From assembly GCF_001482305.1 (NCBI RefSeq), contig NZ_LOHP01000046.1:106554-170553 (forward strand): a stretch of 64,000 nucleotides of DNA. The letters run 5' to 3'. The DNA is from Leucobacter sp. G161 (GTDB lineage Bacteria; Actinomycetota; Actinomycetes; Actinomycetales; Microbacteriaceae). Each line of letters opens with the position of its first letter. Position 1 is the stretch's first letter. Position numbers and translations under genes: made by a program. Under the pieces are notes generated by a model. That model was not told the DNA's origin, did not search any database, and saw only the letters and a list, made by a program, of their open reading frames with translations. This document shows positions 48,658-56,531 of this stretch, in pieces.

Positions 48658-49850
48658 GAGCTCAGCACCCGGTTGTCGGCCATCACAATCCGCGCGAACA
48701 GCGCCTCAAGCACGAGCCCAGGCGTAATCGCGCGGGCGAGCCGCCCACGAGCCTCCTCGGTGGCAGAGACCACAGCGAGAGCCTGCTCCGGGTTCCACCG
48801 TTCCGCGAGATCCCGAATCGCTGCACCAGATTCCGCGTTCACAAGCTGCGGAAGCGTCGCACCCGCAGCGGCGGGTGCCTCGTCGGCGCCTTGCCCAACG
48901 GCTCCGAGCGTCGTGAGCAGCACGTCGCGGTAGAGCGAGAGTAGATCAGTGAGGATTCGGTCGATCCCGTCGCGGAGGCTGCGCTTGCGGCGGCGCTCCT
49001 GATCTTCCTCAAGCGCTTTCACCTGTGAGCGAAGCTTCGGTGGGATTGCAGCCCCCGGGGCGAGGCCCAGGTTGCGCATAGCGTCTGCACGCTCCCCAGC
49101 GTCGAGCTGCTCCGTGAGCGCATCGGCGTCGGCCTGCGCGATCGCGACGAGCGACGCCGCGACCGCCATCGCGTCACCGAGCGTGGTCGCGCCGAGCGCC
49201 CCGGTGATTGAGCGTTCCCGGCGATCCATCGCTTCCGGGTCACTCGCAAGCCGCCTGGCCATCCCGATGTGGCTCTGCGCGAGCCGGGCTGCCCGCTCAG
49301 CGAGCTGCGGCTCGATGCCGTCGCGTTCGGCGAGCAGTCGCGCCACATCGGCGACGCTCGGTGTCACCAGCCGCACCGATCTCGTGCGTGAGCGGATCGT
49401 CGGCAACAGGTCTGCCTCACTCGGCGCGCAGAGCACCCAAATCGTGCGCTCCGGCGGCTCCTCGATGGCCTTGAGTAGCACGTTCGAGGTGTGCTCCGTC
49501 ATGCGATCCGCATCCTCGATGACGATGACGCGATAGCGGCCCTCGCTCGGGGAATAGTGCGCCGTCGTCACGATCTCGCGTGCGCTATCGATGCGAATCA
49601 CCGCGGCCTGCGTCGTGAGCGCCGCGAAATCGGGGTGCGTGCGCCCACGCACCTGGGCGTAGACGCGATCCCGGTCTGCCTCCTCGCGCGCGATCAACGC
49701 CGCGGCGAAGCGGTAAGCAAGGTTCGAACGCCCCGAACCGGGCGGCCCCGTGATGAGCCACGCGTGCGCCGGCGCCCCGTCTTGCTCTGCCGCACGCGAC
49801 AGCGCCTCCACGGCCGCTGGCTGGCCGACGATTTCCGCCCAAAAACTCAT
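48654..49850 (-). CDS. holB: DNA polymerase III subunit delta-prime
   Basis: A 398-residue clamp-loader subunit. It begins FWAEIVGQPAAVEAL and has Walker A GPPGSGRS (35-42), the segment VIEDADRMTEHTSNVLLKAIEEPPE and the SRT arginine-finger-like region (TIRSRTRSVRL). The cysteines that form the zinc module in most delta-prime and gamma/tau subunits are missing: the stretch between AAALIAREEADRD and GRTHPDF has none. Clamp-loader function is still likely. It lies upstream of the TAP-like hydrolase; tmk is not adjacent. Confidence 0.88.
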   Translation of the reverse strand: MSFWAEIVGQPAAVEALSRAAEQDGAPAHAWLITGPPGSGRSNLAYRFAAALIAREEADRDRVYAQVRGRTHPDFAALTTQAAVIRIDSAREIVTTAHYSPSEGRYRVIVIEDADRMTEHTSNVLLKAIEEPPERTIWVLCAPSEADLLPTIRSRTRSVRLVTPSVADVARLLAERDGIEPQLAERAARLAQSHIGMARRLASDPEAMDRRERSITGALGATTLGDAMAVAASLVAIAQADADALTEQLDAGERADAMRNLGLAPGAAIPPKLRSQVKALEEDQERRRKRSLRDGIDRILTDLLSLYRDVLLTTLGAVGQGADEAPAAAGATLPQLVNAESGAAIRDLAERWNPEQALAVVSATEEARGRLARAITPGLVLEALFARIVMADNRVLSS

Positions 49851-49920
49851 GCCGCAAGGCTACCGTCTACCGCTGACGGCTGGACTGGCAATGCGCTTGG
49901 GCTCCTGCTGGGCCCGCGCC

Positions 49921-50020
49921 CAGCCCCCAGGCCCCGGGCACCAGGCCCCAGGCCCGCACCCCAGGCCCCAGGCCCCAGGCCCCAGGCCCCAGGCCCCAGG
50001 CCCCAGGCCCCACCCCAGCC
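49921..50020. repeat. Tandem 7-bp repeat CCCCAGG with G-quadruplex potential
   Basis: Seven perfect CCCCAGG copies run from 49959 to 50007, with degenerate copies on both sides. The minus strand reads GGGG every 7 nt with 3-nt CCT spacers, an excellent G-quadruplex pattern. It fills most of the 267-nt gap between holB and the YigZ gene. Pro/Gly-rich ORFs across it are repeat artefacts. Confidence 0.9.
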
Positions 50021-50117
50021 CGAAGATCTGGAATATCCCAAACATATTGCGCAACCTCGCAAAACTGGCATAGCAATGGTCAATCCCAGACCTACACGCG
50101 CACTCTAGCAGCGCGCT

Positions 50118-50750
50118 CTAGCCGCGCAGATCCACGTATGCAGCTTCGCCAGGCGTCACCGTCGCAGCCCCGGCACTGAGCTCTGCGGCGAGCGTCGCAA
50201 GCGCGGCCACCTCCTCTTCGGCGACCGCGAAGCGCTGCAGCACGGCCGCGCCATACTCTGCTTCACCCACCGTGAAACCCCGTCGCCTGGCTTCAGCCTC
50301 GATTTGGGCGGCAACTTCATAGCTGGAGGCAACAGCGACCTCGGTGCGCAGCCCGCGCCGCACCCGTTCAGCCTCAAGCACCGCACCGGGAACCGGGGCG
50401 CGGTAGGCACGCGTGAGCCCGCCAGCGCCGAGCAGCACCCCGCCGAAATACCTGGTCACGACCGCGACGACGTCGCTAAGCCCCGCCGAGACGAGGGCAT
50501 CGAGCATCGGAGCGCCGGCCGTACCGCCCGGCTCGCCGTCATCGTTCGAGCGCTGCACCCGGCCGTCCGACCCGAGCACGAAGGCGGAGCAGTGGTGGCG
50601 TGCCCGCGGATGCTCGGCGCGCACCTCGGCGCTGACCGCGCGTGCGGCATCCTCCGAGTCGACCCGGTCGAGGCGCGTGAGAAAGCGGGAGCGGGAGATC
50701 TCGATCTCGGTGTCGACCTGCCCCGCGATCGTCTCGTACTCAGCTGCCAT
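50118..50750 (-). CDS. YigZ/IMPACT family protein
   Basis: A 210-residue cytosolic protein with the IMPACT-family signature DDGEPGGTAGAPMLDAL (about residues 69-85), the preceding ARHHCSAFVLG block, and TRYFGGVLLGAGGLTRAY. A C-terminal ferredoxin-like half (DUF1949 type) starts near TEVAVASSYEV. The family is linked to translation or ribosome regulation, but its precise bacterial role is unsettled. Upstream lies the divergent S4 gene. Confidence 0.88.
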   Translation of the reverse strand: MAAEYETIAGQVDTEIEISRSRFLTRLDRVDSEDAARAVSAEVRAEHPRARHHCSAFVLGSDGRVQRSNDDGEPGGTAGAPMLDALVSAGLSDVVAVVTRYFGGVLLGAGGLTRAYRAPVPGAVLEAERVRRGLRTEVAVASSYEVAAQIEAEARRRGFTVGEAEYGAAVLQRFAVAEEEVAALATLAAELSAGAATVTPGEAAYVDLRG

Positions 50751-50798
50751 GCCTCTATGGTGTCACGCCAGCACGCCCCACGTCTCAGCCCGTCGCGT

Positions 50799-50804
50799 TA
50801 CGAT
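50799..50804 (+). promoter_or_regulatory. -10 box of a probable leaderless S4-protein transcript
   Basis: TACGAT with 6 nt to the GTG at 50811, and no usable Shine-Dalgarno in between. Confidence 0.45.
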
Positions 50805-50810
50805 CAGAGG

Positions 50811-51200
50811 GTGACCTCAGTACGTGTGGACAGTTGGGTGTGGGCCGTGAGGCTCGCGAAGACCCGCAGTCAGGCGACGGCCGCGTGCCGCGCCGGGCAC
50901 GTGCGCGTGAACGATGCGCCGGCGAAAGCGTCGCAGCCCGTGCGGGTCGGCGACATCGTACGCACGCGGCTCCACGCCATCGAGCGCATCTACCGGGTGA
51001 CGGGCCTCGCCACGCGGCGGGGCAGCGCGACCGAGGCCGCCGCTCATTTCGAAGACCTCACTCCCCCGGCTCCGCCGCGGGTGGAGCGTCCGATGACGGT
51101 GTACCGCGATCCAGGCACGGGCCGCCCCACGAAGCGCGACCGCCGCGAACTCGAGAAGCTCCGCGGGCGGGATCAGTTCGAACGGCCGGACGACGAGTGA
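50811..51200 (+). CDS. S4-domain RNA-binding protein (Hsp15/HslR-like)
   Basis: A 129-residue protein. The S4 fold is clear at the start (VRVDSWVWAVRLAKTRSQATAACRAGHVRVNDAPAKASQPVRVGDIV). A basic C-terminal tail (RRELEKLRGRDQ) is common in the Hsp15 group, which binds stalled 50S subunits or rRNA. The GTG at 50811 fits the S4 N-terminus; longer in-frame starts would extend antisense through yigZ. It overlaps the next gene by GTGA. Confidence 0.85.
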   Translation: MTSVRVDSWVWAVRLAKTRSQATAACRAGHVRVNDAPAKASQPVRVGDIVRTRLHAIERIYRVTGLATRRGSATEAAAHFEDLTPPAPPRVERPMTVYRDPGTGRPTKRDRRELEKLRGRDQFERPDDE

Positions 51201-52132
51201 GCGGGGCTGGGATCCGCACCACGGAAACGCCCCCAGTCCTCGCGCGTGAAGCCGAAGACTGGCGCGCCCGCGAGACCTCGCACCAGGCTCGCGCGGAGGG
51301 GCTCACCGCTGCGCACCGCGAGCGCAGGCGGCGCGGTGAGACGCACCCGATCGAAGATTTCCTCTTCACGTACTACCCGTTCAAGCCGGCCGAGCTGCGC
51401 AAGTGGCATCCGGGTGCCGGGGTGGCGCTCGCCGACGCGCAGGATCGCGCGGGCTGGCGCTACTATGCGGTCGATGCGCGCGATACCGCCACGGTGGATC
51501 TCGCGGCGTTCTTCGCGGCCCGCGCCCAGACCGTCGACTACGTTGAACGGCTGCTCGCCGCAACACTCGAGCACACGCCTCAGTTCGGGTGCTTCGGGCT
51601 GCACGAGTGGGCGATGGTCTACCGGCTCACCCCGGACGAGCTCCGGCACACACGGCTGCCGCTGCGCATCGGGCACGCAGCAACCGACGCGGTCGTTGAG
51701 TCGCACACGATCGGCTGCAGCCACTTCGACGCCTACCGATTCTTCACGCCGGCAGCCGAGCCGCTCAACCGGCTCGCGCCGACGCGCGAGAACCAGCCCG
51801 AGATGGAGCAGTCGGGATGCCTGCACGCCGGCATGGACATCTACAAGTGGGTGACGAAACTCGGGCCGATCGTGCCGGGTGATCTGTTGCTTGACGCCTT
51901 CGAGTTCGCTCGCGACATCCGCTTCGTCGATATGCAGGCTTCGCCCTACGACGTTGCCGGGTATGTTGACCATCTTGGTGTGCCGCTAGACCCTATCCCG
52001 ATCGAGACGACCGTCGGCAAGCAGGAGTATGTGCGCAGGCAGCGCGCCTTTGCTGCGCGGGGCAACCTGCTGCGTGAGCGCGTGCTCGACGCGATCGCGA
52101 TCGCGCGCGCGGCACTCCCGCAGGCTGGCTAG
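51197..52132 (+). CDS. Putative 3-methyladenine DNA glycosylase (actinobacterial family)
   Basis: A 311-residue cytosolic protein resembling the actinobacterial group usually annotated as 3-methyladenine DNA glycosylase. Conserved-looking blocks are FLFTYYPFKPAELRKWHPG, FGCFGLHEWAMVYR, IGCSHFDAYRFFTP and SGCLHAGMDIYKWV. I rely on these blocks and do not see a known glycosylase active site, so the enzymatic label is only moderately sure. The GTG start overlaps the S4 gene (GTGA), making a two-gene operon. It converges on the acyl-CoA dehydrogenase gene. Confidence 0.65.
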   Translation: MSGAGIRTTETPPVLAREAEDWRARETSHQARAEGLTAAHRERRRRGETHPIEDFLFTYYPFKPAELRKWHPGAGVALADAQDRAGWRYYAVDARDTATVDLAAFFAARAQTVDYVERLLAATLEHTPQFGCFGLHEWAMVYRLTPDELRHTRLPLRIGHAATDAVVESHTIGCSHFDAYRFFTPAAEPLNRLAPTRENQPEMEQSGCLHAGMDIYKWVTKLGPIVPGDLLLDAFEFARDIRFVDMQASPYDVAGYVDHLGVPLDPIPIETTVGKQEYVRRQRAFAARGNLLRERVLDAIAIARAALPQAG

Positions 52133-52195
52133 GGCCGCCCGCCTGGCCCGGCACCTGCCCCGGCACCTCCCCCGCCACCCACCACAGCGCTCAGA

Positions 52196-52264
52196 GGACA
52201 TGACTTCGGCGAGGTCAGGAGCCGTCAACGGTTGAGCACTCCTGACCTCGCTGAAGTCATGTCC
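52196..52264. repeat. Long near-perfect inverted repeat
   Basis: Two 26-nt arms, left beginning GGACATGACTTC and ending GAGGTCAGGAG, are complementary except for one G-T pair. They are separated by 17 nt. It lies between converging genes without a T-run. It could be a bidirectional terminator, a REP-like element or a small MITE; no target duplication is evident. Confidence 0.85.
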
Positions 52265-52276
52265 GTTCGGCGCCGA

Positions 52277-52330
52277 GGCCTAAGGCGGGGAGCCTGGGCC
52301 TAGGGCGGGGAGCCTGGGCCTAGGGCGGGG
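52277..52330. repeat. 20-bp direct repeat, 2.7 copies
   Basis: Unit GGCCTAGGGCGGGGAGCCTG, with one A/G difference in the first copy and a truncated third copy. It directly follows the inverted repeat. Confidence 0.8.
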
Positions 52331-52352
52331 GGCACGGGGCATGGCGGGCTGG

Positions 52353-54047
52353 CTAGTGCCTCGCGAGGATTGACGCGTGGTCCGTGCCCGCGGGGAGCAC
52401 TCCGTAGTCGATGCCACGGTCCTCACCGAGGCGTGCCCCGATGAACGCCTCGGCGCGTGCCGAGGGCGCGTACCGAAGCATGAGCCCGGCCTGAAGCGCG
52501 AGCCCCATCGTGCCGACGAGCCGCCTGGCACCGGCCTGGGCGACGTCAACGGGTGCGCCGGCGATGTCTGCGAGTCCCCGCTGCACCTGTGCGCGCAGCG
52601 CGTCGAACCGGGCGTCGACCCCAGCGGCGAGCGCGAGCTCGGCGTCGAAGGCGGCGATGCTCTCCGGCTCACGGGTGAGCGCGCGGAGCACGTCAAGCGC
52701 GATCACGTTGCCCGAGCCCTCCCAGATCGCGCTGACCGGCTGCTCCCGATACCGCATCGCGAGCGGGAAGTCTTCCGTGTACCCGTTCCCGCCCAGGCAC
52801 TCCATCGCCTCGTATGCGTGGGCCGGGCCGCGCTTGCAGATCCGGTACTTTGCGACCGCTGTTGCCAGCCTGCGGAAGGACTGCTCCTGCGCGTCAGCGC
52901 CGTCCTCGTGTGCTGCGGCGAGCCGCATGGCGAGCAGTGTCGAGGCCTCGGATTCGAGGGCGAGGTCGGTGACGACGCCAGTCATCGCTGGCTGATCGAC
53001 GAGCATGCGGCCGAAGGCTGCGCGGTGCCGCACGTGCCAGAGCGCCTCGGCAACGGCTTGACGCATGCCTGCGGCGGTGCCGAGCACGCAGTCGAGCCTG
53101 GTGCGGGCGACCATCTCGATGATGGTGCGCACGCCACGGCCCGGCTCGCCAACCGGCATGGCGACGGTGCCATCGAGTTCGATCTCGCTCGAGGCGTTTG
53201 ATTTGTTGCCGAGCTTGTTCTTCAGTCGCTGCACGCGGAACTCGTTGCGGGTGCCGTCCTCGAGGATGCGCGGCACGAAGAAGCAGCTGATCCGCCCCTC
53301 CGGATCGTTCCCCTCGCGTGCGAGCACGAGAAAGGCGTCAGACATGGGCGCCGAGCAGAACCACTTGTGTCCCGTGAGTAGCGCGCCGCCCTCGACGCGC
53401 GTTGCGACGGTCTCGTTGACACGGACGTCAGAGCCACCCTGCTTCTCGGTCATGGCCATCCCCATGAGCACGCCGGGCTTCTCTCCCGGGGTGCGGAGCG
53501 TGCCGTCGTACTCGGTGCCAAAGAGGCGCGGCAGCCAGGTTTCAGCGAGATCGGGGGCGTGCTGCAGCGCGGGCACCGCCGCGTGCGTCATCGAGATGGG
53601 GCAGGCGTGCCCTGGCTCGATCTGCGCGAACAGCGAGAAGCTGGCGGCGCGGGCGACGTGCGCGCCCGAGCGCGGAGCCGCCCACGCTGACGTGTGTGCG
53701 CCTGCGCGCGTCGCCGCCCCGATGATGCGGTGATACGAAGGGTGGTAGCGCACCTCGTCGATGCGGTTGCCACGGTGGTCGAAGTTCACGAGCTCGGGGG
53801 TTTCAGCGTTTGCCAGGCGGGCGTCCTCTTGGAACTCGGCGGTGCCGACGTGCGCACCGGCCGCAATGAGTGCCGCGGTCGCCCAGCCTGCTCCGAACTC
53901 CTCCACGGCCTCGCGAAGCACGGGAAACTCGAGGTATTCGTTCACGCCGGTCCGCTCGGGCGGCTGATTGCGCACGGTGTGCGTGCGACCGACGGGCGCG
54001 GGGCGCAGGATCGTGTGAGGTTCGGTGACGGGAATCGTGGTTGACAT
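52353..54047 (-). CDS. Acyl-CoA dehydrogenase family protein (AidB-type)
   Basis: A 564-residue flavoprotein with the acyl-CoA dehydrogenase pattern: MAMTEKQGGSDVR (FAD-side), LTGHKWFCSAPMSDAFLV, the SNASSEIELDG segment typical of AidB-like members, and ECLGGNGYTEDFPLAMRYREQPVSAIWEGSGNV near the end. Length and the N-terminal extension fit the AidB/isovaleryl subgroup. Partnering with an acyl-CoA synthetase suggests fatty- or branched-acid oxidation. The ATG at 54047 follows GAAGGAG with a 7-nt spacer. It lies 43 nt after tetR in the same direction. Confidence 0.88.
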   Translation of the reverse strand: MSTTIPVTEPHTILRPAPVGRTHTVRNQPPERTGVNEYLEFPVLREAVEEFGAGWATAALIAAGAHVGTAEFQEDARLANAETPELVNFDHRGNRIDEVRYHPSYHRIIGAATRAGAHTSAWAAPRSGAHVARAASFSLFAQIEPGHACPISMTHAAVPALQHAPDLAETWLPRLFGTEYDGTLRTPGEKPGVLMGMAMTEKQGGSDVRVNETVATRVEGGALLTGHKWFCSAPMSDAFLVLAREGNDPEGRISCFFVPRILEDGTRNEFRVQRLKNKLGNKSNASSEIELDGTVAMPVGEPGRGVRTIIEMVARTRLDCVLGTAAGMRQAVAEALWHVRHRAAFGRMLVDQPAMTGVVTDLALESEASTLLAMRLAAAHEDGADAQEQSFRRLATAVAKYRICKRGPAHAYEAMECLGGNGYTEDFPLAMRYREQPVSAIWEGSGNVIALDVLRALTREPESIAAFDAELALAAGVDARFDALRAQVQRGLADIAGAPVDVAQAGARRLVGTMGLALQAGLMLRYAPSARAEAFIGARLGEDRGIDYGVLPAGTDHASILARH

Positions 54048-54090
54048 CGGTGTCTCCTTCGAACAATTGGTGGTGCGGGTCTGTGGCGCG

Positions 54091-54768
54091 CTACCTCGGG
54101 TAGGCGCGGGCCGGAGTCGGCCGGGGTGCGACTGCGAAGCCGGCGAGGCGCTGCGTGGCGGAAACGATCTCGTCGAGCACTGCGCGAGTTTCGGCGCCGT
54201 CAGCTGAGGTCGCGTCCACGGGTGGGGAGAGCGGCCGAATGAACGCCTCGCCGAGCGCGCCGACAATTGCCGGGGCGATGAGGTCGAGGCGCTGCTCGGG
54301 CAGGGATCCCTCGGCCATGCCGTCGGCGAGGATCTCGGTGACGGTCGCTGCGTATGCGCGACGGAAAATGAGGCGTTCGCGCTCTACAGCCACGTCTGCT
54401 GGCTCGAACAGCAGCGCCATCGCGAGGGTGCGTCCGCGCAGCGCACGCTCGCCGAACGCGCGCACGAGCATCGCGATGCGGTCGCGGGCAGGCACAGCGC
54501 GCCGCTCTGCCGCGCCAAAGCCGACCGCCGCGCGCACCACGTCGAGCTCGATACCGGCGGCGCGGTCAAAGATCGCCGCCGTGAGCGCGAGCTTTTCGGG
54601 GAAGTAGGTGTAAACCGTTCCGGTGGATACTCCGGCGCGCCGCGCGACCTCCGCGACCGTTGCTGCCGCGAACCCGTGCGCTGCGACGAGCTGCACCCCG
54701 GCGCTGACGAGGGCCGCACTGCGGGCGGCACGATGCTGTTCAGTGCGTTCGGTGCTGCGGTAGGCCAT
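54091..54768 (-). CDS. TetR-family transcriptional repressor
   Basis: A 225-residue regulator. The N-terminal helix-turn-helix is typical (GVQLVAAHGFAAATVAEVARRAGVSTGTVYTYFPEKLAL), and the rest is a helical ligand domain. The ATG at 54768 follows GGAGGGG at 8 nt. It is divergent from the acyl-CoA synthetase gene and co-directional with the acyl-CoA dehydrogenase. It probably senses an acyl-CoA and represses both through the palindrome at 54841-54866. Confidence 0.88.
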   Translation of the reverse strand: MAYRSTERTEQHRAARSAALVSAGVQLVAAHGFAAATVAEVARRAGVSTGTVYTYFPEKLALTAAIFDRAAGIELDVVRAAVGFGAAERRAVPARDRIAMLVRAFGERALRGRTLAMALLFEPADVAVERERLIFRRAYAATVTEILADGMAEGSLPEQRLDLIAPAIVGALGEAFIRPLSPPVDATSADGAETRAVLDEIVSATQRLAGFAVAPRPTPARAYPR

Positions 54769-54840
54769 GAACACTTCCCCTCCGTGAGTGGGTGCCACCT
54801 GGTCGCGGTGAGCGAGAAGTTCGCAGACGGAGCTTCCCTG

Positions 54841-54866
54841 AACAATTGAATCATGATTCAATTGTT
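54841..54866. promoter_or_regulatory. Perfect 26-bp palindromic operator
   Basis: Two 13-nt arms, AACAATTGAATCA and its complement, meet without a spacer. The site is centred in the 168-nt divergent gap, 70-75 nt from each start codon. Size and symmetry suit a TetR dimer or pair of dimers. A half-site AACAATTG recurs at 54062-54069 before the acyl-CoA dehydrogenase. Confidence 0.85.
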
Positions 54867-54936
54867 TGCGATAGGGCCACACCTGTCGAACAACAGCTAC
54901 GCACCCCGCAACACCGACGTTGATTTTGGAGGAGCT

Positions 54937-56490
54937 ATGGATCTCAGCAGCATGCTTGAAAACACCGCCCGAAGATTTCCCACCAACGAAGCACTCGTCG
55001 CAGGCGATCGCAGGTACACGTTCCCCGGCCTCGTGGAACAGTCGAAACGCGCGGCGCGCGTGTTTCGGGACGCCGGCCTCAGCCGCGGCGCCCACGTACC
55101 GGTGGTCATGCTCAACACGCCAGGGTTCGTCTTCGCGGCCTTCGGCCTGTGGCGGGCCGCACTGGTGCTCGCGCCGATGAACCACAAACTCACCTCGCCC
55201 GAGCTGCGCTTCCTCGTCACACACAGCGGCGCGGAGGTCGGCGTTGTTGACGCGACCCTGCTGGCGACCGCCCAAGCCGCAGCACCCGGCGTGCGCTGGC
55301 TCGTCACCGAGGCCGCGGCGTTTCCCGATATCGACGTGGATCCGAGCGACGACTTCGATGCGCTGCTCGCCGAGGCGGAGCCTTGGGAGGGTGAGCCGGT
55401 AACGGGCGCCGACACCGCCCAGTTGCTGTACACCTCGGGCACGACCAGCGACCCGAAGGGCTGCCTGCACTCACACCACGGCATCACGACCGTTGCCCTG
55501 TACTGCACCGCCGACAACCACTTCAACGAGAGCGACCGCTTTCTCATCGCCATGCCGATCTGGCACGCGGCTCCGCTCAACGACTGGTTCATCCCGATGA
55601 TGCTCGTCGGCGGCACCGCGGTGCTGCTGCGCGAATACCAGCCGATTGAGTTCCTCCGCACCATCGAACGCGAACGCGTGACCTCGTTCTTCGGGCCGGC
55701 GATCTCCTACCTCGCCCCGATCCAGGCGGCTCAGGCGGGAGGTCTCGACTGGACATCCTTCGACCTGACGAGCGTGCGGTTGTGGCTTGCGGGCGGCGCA
55801 CCCATCCCGGAGGACACGATCCGCGTCATGCAGGCCGCCTACCCCGATGCCGGGTTCAAACAGGTCTACGGCATGACCGAGATGGGGCCGGTGGGCATGG
55901 CGCTCGAACCGGCGGATCAGGCACTCAAGGCCGGCTCCATCGGCCGCTCCGGCATGACCGGCGTGGACATGCGGCTGGTCACCCGCGCCGGCGCGGACGC
56001 CCAGTCAGGACAAACCGGGGAGATCTGGCTGCGCTCGGACACGCGCATGACCGGATACCTGAACAACCCGGAGGCAACCGAGCGCGCCTTCGAGGGCGAC
56101 TGGTACCGCACGGGCGACCTCGCGAAGATCGACGACGACGGGTACCTGTTCATCGCCGACCGCATCAACGACACGATCATCTCCGGCGGTGAGAACGTGT
56201 ACACGCTCGAGGTTGAAAATGCCGCACGCGAGCACCCTGGCATCGCCGACGCCGCGACCGTCGGGCGGCCGCACGCCGAGTGGGGCGAGACTGTCGTCGT
56301 CTTCGTCGTCCCCGCTGCCGACGGCGCACCGAGCACCGAGGAGCTGCGCGAGTTCCTCAGCGGCAGGCTCGCGAAGTACAAGATTCCGCGCGACCTCATC
56401 GAGATCGCGGAACTCCCGCGGAATCCGTCTGGCAAGGTCTTGAAACACCGCTTGCGCGCGCTCGCCAGGGAGGTCGCGGCGGACGCCTAA
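54937..56490 (+). CDS. Acyl-CoA synthetase (AMP-dependent ligase)
   Basis: A 517-residue ANL-superfamily ligase that activates a carboxylic acid to acyl-CoA via an acyl-AMP. Seen are the phosphate loop LLYTSGTTSDPKG (163-175), the adenine-binding VYGMTEMGPVG, the hinge region TGDLAKIDDDGYLFIADRINDTIISGGENV and the catalytic lysine in NPSGKVLKHRL. The ATG at 54937 follows TTTTGGAGGAG. An upstream in-frame ATG lies inside the operator palindrome and is rejected. Likely regulated by the divergent TetR. Confidence 0.9.
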   Translation: MDLSSMLENTARRFPTNEALVAGDRRYTFPGLVEQSKRAARVFRDAGLSRGAHVPVVMLNTPGFVFAAFGLWRAALVLAPMNHKLTSPELRFLVTHSGAEVGVVDATLLATAQAAAPGVRWLVTEAAAFPDIDVDPSDDFDALLAEAEPWEGEPVTGADTAQLLYTSGTTSDPKGCLHSHHGITTVALYCTADNHFNESDRFLIAMPIWHAAPLNDWFIPMMLVGGTAVLLREYQPIEFLRTIERERVTSFFGPAISYLAPIQAAQAGGLDWTSFDLTSVRLWLAGGAPIPEDTIRVMQAAYPDAGFKQVYGMTEMGPVGMALEPADQALKAGSIGRSGMTGVDMRLVTRAGADAQSGQTGEIWLRSDTRMTGYLNNPEATERAFEGDWYRTGDLAKIDDDGYLFIADRINDTIISGGENVYTLEVENAAREHPGIADAATVGRPHAEWGETVVVFVVPAADGAPSTEELREFLSGRLAKYKIPRDLIEIAELPRNPSGKVLKHRLRALAREVAADA

Positions 56491-56531
56491 GGCAGGCGTG
56501 GGTGCGCCTCGGCCGATGCGACGGCCGCCGA

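Noticed and set aside
49860..50083. Several Pro/Gly-rich open frames upstream of holB
   Set aside because: They only translate the 7-bp tandem repeat in different frames and have no ribosome binding sites.
52196..52330. Insertion sequence remnant
   Set aside because: No transposase fragment and no clear target duplication; only the inverted and direct repeats can be supported.
54853..54936. Upstream ATG for the acyl-CoA synthetase
   Set aside because: It lies within the operator palindrome; the ATG at 54937 has a strong GGAGGAG site and matches the family N-terminus.
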